A stretch of 64,000 bases of DNA from Streptomyces griseocarneus. GTDB lineage: Bacteria; Actinomycetota; Actinomycetes; Streptomycetales; Streptomycetaceae. Location of the stretch: positions 186,001-250,000 of the forward strand of contig NZ_BNBL01000001.1 of the NCBI RefSeq assembly GCF_014655595.1. Reading direction: 5' to 3'. The translations under genes were made by a program, and so were the position numbers. The stretch's first letter is position 1, and each line of letters begins with the position of its first letter. The notes beneath the pieces were generated by a model. The model saw only the letters and a program-made list of their open reading frames with translations. It was not told where the DNA came from and made no database searches. This document shows, piece after piece, positions 60,786-64,000 of the stretch.

Positions 60786-61685
60786 ATGGCCACGCAGATC
60801 GGTTCCTTCACCAGTGGCGAGGCGCGTACGCGCGTGCTCGCGGCGTACGACCGGGCCATGGCGTTCTGGCCGGAGCCGCGGGACGAGCAGGACGTCGAGA
60901 CCGCCTTTGGCGTCACGCGGGTGTACGGCTACGGCGCGGAGGGCGACGGCATTCCCGTCGTCCTGTTGCACGGGCAGAGCGCCGGGCCCACCGAGTGGGC
61001 GCCGCACGTCGCCGCGCTCGCCGACGGGCGGCGGCGGGTGTTCGCCGTCGACCGGGTGGGGGAGCCGGGGTACAGCACGCAGACCGCGCCGGTACGGACG
61101 CCGGACGACATGGCCGCCTGGCTGGAGGAGGTCCTCGCCGGGCTGGGTCTCGAGCGGGTGCATCTGGTGGGGCACTCGTACGGCGGATGGGTGGCGCTCA
61201 ACCATGCCGTGCGCGCCCCCGGCCGCATCGCCTCGGTGGCCGTGTACGACCCGCCGCGCGCCCTCGCGTCGCTCAAGGCCGGCTTCGTGTTCGGCGCCAT
61301 CGCCTCCTTCGTCGGGCCCGAGGGCTTCCGGTACCGCTGGTTCACCGAACTGATCGGCCCCACGGGCGTGCCGGCGGAGGAGGCGGAGGCCCAGACCCGG
61401 TTCTCCCTGGAGGCGATGCGCGGCTTCCGCATACGGCTGCTGCCGCCGCAGCCCATGAGCGACGAGGAGCTGACCGGCATCACCGTGCCCGCCCTCGTCC
61501 TCCTCGGCGGCGAGAGCCGCGTGCACGACGCCCGGCGGGCGGAGGAGCGGGCGCGGCACCTCATGCCGGGCGCGCACGTCGAGGTCGTCCCCGGTGCCGG
61601 CCACGGCATCCCGGTGAAGGTGTTCAACGAGCGCGTGCCGGAGTTCGTGCGCGAGGCCGAGGACAAGCAGGGCGCCGGCGCCTGA
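60786..61685 (+). CDS. alpha/beta hydrolase
   Basis: 299-residue hydrolase. The oxyanion turn is LLHGQSAGPTEW, the nucleophile elbow is LVGHSYGGWVAL, the acid is probably Asp in GESRVHDARRA, and the base is His in PGAGHGIPVKVFNERVPEFV. GGGGGAGG sits 8 bases before ATG 60786. Substrate unknown. It converges on the phosphatase gene with only 3 bases between stops. Confidence 0.85.
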   Translation: MATQIGSFTSGEARTRVLAAYDRAMAFWPEPRDEQDVETAFGVTRVYGYGAEGDGIPVVLLHGQSAGPTEWAPHVAALADGRRRVFAVDRVGEPGYSTQTAPVRTPDDMAAWLEEVLAGLGLERVHLVGHSYGGWVALNHAVRAPGRIASVAVYDPPRALASLKAGFVFGAIASFVGPEGFRYRWFTELIGPTGVPAEEAEAQTRFSLEAMRGFRIRLLPPQPMSDEELTGITVPALVLLGGESRVHDARRAEERARHLMPGAHVEVVPGAGHGIPVKVFNERVPEFVREAEDKQGAGA

Positions 61686-61688
61686 GCA

Positions 61689-62858
61689 TCACGCCCCGCC
61701 CGTGCCCCGGGTCACCGCGAGCAGGGCCATGTCGTCGGTGATGCGGCCGCCGGTGTGGCGGTCCACGTCGTGGATCAGGGCGTCGAGCAGCGCGTCCGGG
61801 CCGGACAGGTCGCGGCCGGAGAGCCCGGCGACGGGGTCGTAGAAGGCGCCGGCCCGGTTGCGCGCCTCGGTGAGGCCGTCCGTGTACAGCAGGAGCGTCG
61901 TCCCCGGCGGGAACGGCACCGTGTGGATCCGGCCCTCGCCGGTGCCGGGATCCGCCAGCGCCAGGGGGAGGGCCGGCTCGGGCGGCTCCGCGGCACGCAC
62001 CTCGCCGCCGCGGAGCAGCAGCGGCGCCGGGTGGCCGCGGTTGATCAGCCGCAGCTCGTCGCCGGAGGGCGGGATCTCGGCCAGGACGCCGGTGACGAAC
62101 CCCTCCGTCCGCTCGGGCCCGCTCCGCCGCTCCGCCTCGCGGATCAGCGCCCGCTCCAGGCGGGCCGCGATCCCGGCGAGCGTGGCCTCCTCGTCGGCCG
62201 CCTCCCGGAACGCACCCAGCGCCACGTCCACCGCCTTGACCGCCTCCATGCCCTTGCCCCGCACGTCACCCACGACGCAGCGCATCCCGTACGGCGTGTC
62301 CTGCACGCCGTACAGGTCGCCGCCGATCTGCGCCTCCTTCACCGCCGACTGGTAGCGCACGGCGATCCGCAGGTCCCCGACGGCGGCCGGCGGCTCCGGC
62401 AGGATGGCGCGCTGGGCGGCGAGGGCGACCCGGCGCGCGGACTGCAGCCGGACGTCGCTGTAGTACATGAGGCGGTTGACGACCACGGCGAGGGCCGAGA
62501 CGGTCGCGACGGCCGCCAGCTCGCTGCGCCCGCCCGAGTCGCCGATGAAGCCGAAGTGGGTGAGCAGCGCGGCGTCGGCGGCGCAGGCGCCGATGCCCGC
62601 GAGGATCGTCGCGCGCAGCGACAGCAGCGCGGCGGCCGTCATGGGCGCGGCGGTGTAGAAGGCCTCCGCGCTGAAGTGCGGAGAGGTGGAGTAGTCGAGG
62701 AAGGCGCCGCCGGCGAGCAGGAGGACGGGCAGCCACTGCAGGTGGCTCAGGCATCCGCGTCTGATCGCGTCGCCTCCCGCGCCCGGTGCCCTCACGTACC
62801 CGCTCCGCTCCCGCTCTCGCGTGCCGTGCCTGCGGTGCCGTGCCGTGCCGTACACCAC
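61689..62858 (-). CDS. membrane-bound SpoIIE-type PP2C phosphatase
   Basis: About 389 residues. The N-terminal 150 residues hold four or five hydrophobic segments (HLQWLPVLLLAGGAFLDY, AAPMTAAALLSLRATILAGIGACAADAALL, LAAVATVSALAVVVNRLMYY). The rest is a SpoIIE/RsbU-type serine phosphatase: IGGDLYGVQ, CVVGDVRGKGMEAVKAVD, INRGHPAPLLLRGG, LLLYTDGLTEARN, and DDMALLAV. Such proteins dephosphorylate anti-anti-sigma factors in Streptomyces signalling. GTG 62858 follows AGGA; longer starts lie in sequence without homology. Confidence 0.87.
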   Translation of the reverse strand: MVYGTARHRRHGTRERERSGYVRAPGAGGDAIRRGCLSHLQWLPVLLLAGGAFLDYSTSPHFSAEAFYTAAPMTAAALLSLRATILAGIGACAADAALLTHFGFIGDSGGRSELAAVATVSALAVVVNRLMYYSDVRLQSARRVALAAQRAILPEPPAAVGDLRIAVRYQSAVKEAQIGGDLYGVQDTPYGMRCVVGDVRGKGMEAVKAVDVALGAFREAADEEATLAGIAARLERALIREAERRSGPERTEGFVTGVLAEIPPSGDELRLINRGHPAPLLLRGGEVRAAEPPEPALPLALADPGTGEGRIHTVPFPPGTTLLLYTDGLTEARNRAGAFYDPVAGLSGRDLSGPDALLDALIHDVDRHTGGRITDDMALLAVTRGTGGA

Positions 62859-62990
62859 GCTCAAGGATCCTCGGGCCGGTTTGGGGCTGCCAGTCAGGGC
62901 ATGGCTGTAGGGGTACGCGTCGTATGTCCCGGTCTGTCGACACCGGACGGCCCATCCGGACATGACCGTGCGGCCTCGATGTACTAGAGT

Positions 62991-63008
62991 TATCTCGACA
63001 TCGAGATA
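62991..63008. promoter_or_regulatory. 18-bp palindrome in the acnA promoter
   Basis: TATCTCGA-CA-TCGAGATA is a perfect inverted repeat 130-147 bases upstream of the acnA start. In S. coelicolor the MarR-family regulator TamR is reported to control the aconitase gene, which makes this a candidate TamR site; that assignment is from memory. Confidence 0.7.
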
Positions 63009-63048
63009 TCTGCCGAGAGGCGTACCGCTGTCGCGCCAGTAAGGCGTA

Positions 63049-63070
63049 CCTAACTTAGGCACACCTTAGC
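63049..63070. promoter_or_regulatory. DtxR/DmdR-like iron box in the acnA promoter
   Basis: CCTAA-C-TTAGG (63049-63059) runs into TTAGGCACACCTTA (63055-63068), which resembles the TTAGG...CCTAA core of actinobacterial iron boxes. Control of an Fe-S enzyme by an iron-dependent repressor would make sense. Confidence 0.45.
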
Positions 63071-63137
63071 GGATGCGCGCGGTGGGGTGGCGGCAGGATT
63101 GCCGCAGTACGCGAATTCATGCATGAAGGAGACTGTC

Positions 63138-64000
<863 letters not shown>

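Larger units (their letters stand above)
62859..63137. promoter_or_regulatory. intergenic region upstream of aconitase
   Basis: This 279-base gap between the divergent phosphatase and acnA genes contains the 18-bp palindrome at 62991-63008 and an iron-box-like sequence at 63049-63070. Short GTGCCGTGCC repeats lie at the phosphatase end (about 62821-62850). No convincing -10/-35 was assigned. Confidence 0.5.

Overview
The window is high-GC actinobacterial DNA, almost certainly Streptomyces or a close relative. Codons are strongly GC-biased, GTG starts are common, and rare in-frame TTA codons sit in selected genes. The right half holds a set of genes I remember as chromosomal neighbours in Streptomyces (SepF-like protein, arcA, argF, an HTH-MurA fusion next to aconitase). 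Both ends are cut: the left edge holds the 3' part of a dihydrolipoyl dehydrogenase gene and the right edge the 5' part of aconitase.

Region 1 (1-5.8 kb): a cytokinin-oxidase-like flavoprotein with a short C-terminus, a TetR repressor, and a two-gene monooxygenase system made of a phthalate-dioxygenase-type reductase and a CYP199-like P450, which suggests attack on a methoxylated or alkylated aromatic acid.

Region 2 (5.9-32.5 kb): what looks like a biosynthetic gene cluster. Its core is a 1795-residue iterative type I PKS (KS-AT-DH-KR-ACP, no thioesterase) of the 6-methylsalicylate/naphthoate type. Around it are an aryl-acid AMP ligase, a complete tryptophan-halogenase-type flavoenzyme, a second methyltransferase, an AhpD-like protein, a CPA2 antiporter and an O-methyltransferase. 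Further out are an FAD monooxygenase, an epoxide hydrolase, a second P450, two MFS exporters, a class III aminotransferase, a short-chain dehydrogenase, hydrolases (one with a Cys at the nucleophile position) and a DGPF protein/ECF42-type sigma factor pair. The simplest reading is a chlorinated, methylated aryl acid that is adenylated for transfer. The acceptor and the transfer enzyme are not in the window.

Region 3 (32.7-44.4 kb): conserved chromosomal genes. These include a SepF-like protein, a RecF-like ATPase overlapping a MazG-like gene, two DnaA-box-like 9-mers in an AT-rich gap, a homocysteine methyltransferase, the Hen1-Pnkp RNA repair pair, and arcA-argF closed by a textbook terminator.

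Region 4 (44.4-53.9 kb): an aryl-CoA catabolic cluster, best explained as 2-aminobenzoate (anthranilate) degradation by the CoA route. It contains an enoyl-CoA hydratase, a fused flavin monooxygenase/Old Yellow Enzyme, PaaX, an aryl-CoA ligase, an acyl-CoA dehydrogenase, RidA and TetR. Its two rightward operons share a promoter/operator element with identical internal spacing. A flavin monooxygenase gene with paired TetR-type operators follows.

Region 5 (54-64 kb): GNAT and gamma-glutamylcyclotransferase-like genes, then an accessory island (about 55.2-58.3 kb) with a gene remnant, a DUF6879 gene, a frameshifted XRE/DUF5753 regulator and an orphan isoaspartyl-methyltransferase-like gene. After it come an HTH-MurA fusion, a Uma2 nuclease-like gene, a hydrolase, a SpoIIE-type phosphatase and aconitase. 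A palindrome ATCTC-N6-GAGAT occurs both at the start of the HTH-MurA gene and upstream of aconitase, which suggests a shared regulator.
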